From Treponema sp. (GTDB lineage Bacteria; Spirochaetota; Spirochaetia; Treponematales; Breznakiellaceae), in the NCBI GenBank assembly GCA_031257595.1, contig JAIROH010000003.1:1-6241 (forward strand): a DNA stretch of 6,241 nt, given 5' to 3'. The translations under genes and the position numbers were made by a program. A model generated the notes under the pieces. That model saw only the letters and a program-made list of their open reading frames with translations. It had not been told where the DNA came from and did no database searches. How positions within the stretch are numbered: the stretch's first letter is position 1; each line of letters begins with the position of its first letter. Below, piece after piece: positions 5,778 through 6,241 of this stretch.

Positions 5778-6241
5778 ATGTTGTTGAAATTCAAGTCGAT
5801 TATCATTGTCTTTAATGTCGTTATTGTCGTTTTCTTTGCGATCGTGTTTGTCGTTCCGTTTCTTGTCCTGGGAAAGGATTTGGCCGCCGGTTTTTGGCAG
5901 TCAAGCTGGTTTTTGGCGCCGGCGCTGCTTGCGCTGCTGGTCGGCATAGACCTGTATTTTGCCTTGAATTACCGGGTTTTCATGCTCCTTGAAAAGGAAG
6001 ACTGGCCGGCCCTGGTCCAGGAACTGGAACGCAGGGTACTGAGGGACAAAAGCTATTCGCCGCGTTTGGTAAAGCTTTTGGCGAACAGCTATCTGGTCCT
6101 TTCCGACGCCGCTTCGGTAAATGTCCTGGAAAAGAAGCTTTCAATGGCAAAACCGGCCCTGGTAAACGCCAATACGCTGATCTTCGGCGCGGCGCGGATT
6201 CTTGCCAAAGACAACAAAGGGGCGGTTCTTTTTTTTGGCGA
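5778..6241 (+). CDS. Membrane-anchored protein of unknown function, partial at C-terminus
   Basis: The frame is open from 5778 to the window end (154 complete codons). The N-terminus is very hydrophobic: a first transmembrane helix at about residues 8-31 (IIIVFNVVIVVFFAIVFVVP) and a second at about 43-64 (SWFLAPALLALLVGIDLYFA). They are separated by a short loop containing KDLAAGFWQ. From residue 65 on the chain is soluble and helical (LLEKEDWPALVQELERRV, then LANSYLVLSD), with a spacing reminiscent of TPR-like helices, though I cannot assign a repeat confidently. Two helices with a short loop suggest both ends are cytoplasmic. Function not recognised. In-frame alternatives are ATG 5766 and TTG 5781 or 5784; the last has the best-placed Shine-Dalgarno. 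It is separated from the upstream gene by the hairpin-rich region, so it is probably its own transcription unit. Confidence 0.75.
   Translation, partial: MLLKFKSIIIVFNVVIVVFFAIVFVVPFLVLGKDLAAGFWQSSWFLAPALLALLVGIDLYFALNYRVFMLLEKEDWPALVQELERRVLRDKSYSPRLVKLLANSYLVLSDAASVNVLEKKLSMAKPALVNANTLIFGAARILAKDNKGAVLFFG

Noticed and set aside
5576..5947. A 123-codon minus-strand frame across the last intergenic part and the right-edge gene, and a 60-codon plus-strand frame at 5633-5815.
   Set aside because: The first is largely antisense to the membrane protein gene; the second overlaps its start. Neither shows a domain.

Overview
The window looks like a chromosomal segment from a spirochaete of the Treponema type, possibly a termite-gut relative. 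The basis is the gene content: a PD-(D/E)XK 'putative transposase' of the kind abundant in treponemes, and a DUF4912 gene overlapping a GH57 glucan-branching-type gene. This placement is inferred from protein resemblance only, with no search.

Minus-strand block (1-3722). Four genes run in tandem on the minus strand. From upstream to downstream they are an RluA-family pseudouridine synthase (3069-3722), a DUF4912 protein (2322-3020), a GH57/DUF1957 glucan-branching-type protein (718-2325) and a PD-(D/E)XK nuclease of the Rpn/putative-transposase family that runs off the left edge (1-675). DUF4912 and GH57 overlap by four bases (ATGA), so they are probably translationally coupled. A good sigma-70-like promoter (TTGACA, 17 bp, CATGAT) lies in the 48-bp gap before DUF4912. 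The shared job of the pair is probably glycogen or alpha-glucan metabolism, but the GH57 protein lacks several usual active-site positions.

Plus-strand gene (3742-5001). Only 19 bp from the start of the RluA gene, a divergent gene encodes an exported protein of about 419 residues. It has a clean signal peptide and a C-terminal transglutaminase-like Cys-His-Glu fold.

Gene-free stretch (5002-5777). This 776-bp region has no convincing gene and is not ordinary spacer. Read by hand it is a chain of consecutive inverted repeats. The first is a 271-bp imperfect foldback (5032-5302) whose two halves pair along nearly their whole length, with matched internal loops. Next come a nested inverted repeat (5305-5407), a terminator-like hairpin flanked by A and T runs (5415-5461), a perfect 15-bp inverted repeat with an internal hairpin (5496-5571), and a 9-bp inverted repeat with the same internal hairpin sequence (5591-5657). 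Structured RNA(s), or mobile foldback elements acting as single-stranded DNA, are the leading explanations. This is the part most worth following up.

Right edge (5778-6241). The start of a plus-strand gene for a membrane-anchored protein, with two predicted transmembrane helices and a cytoplasmic helical part, runs off the window.
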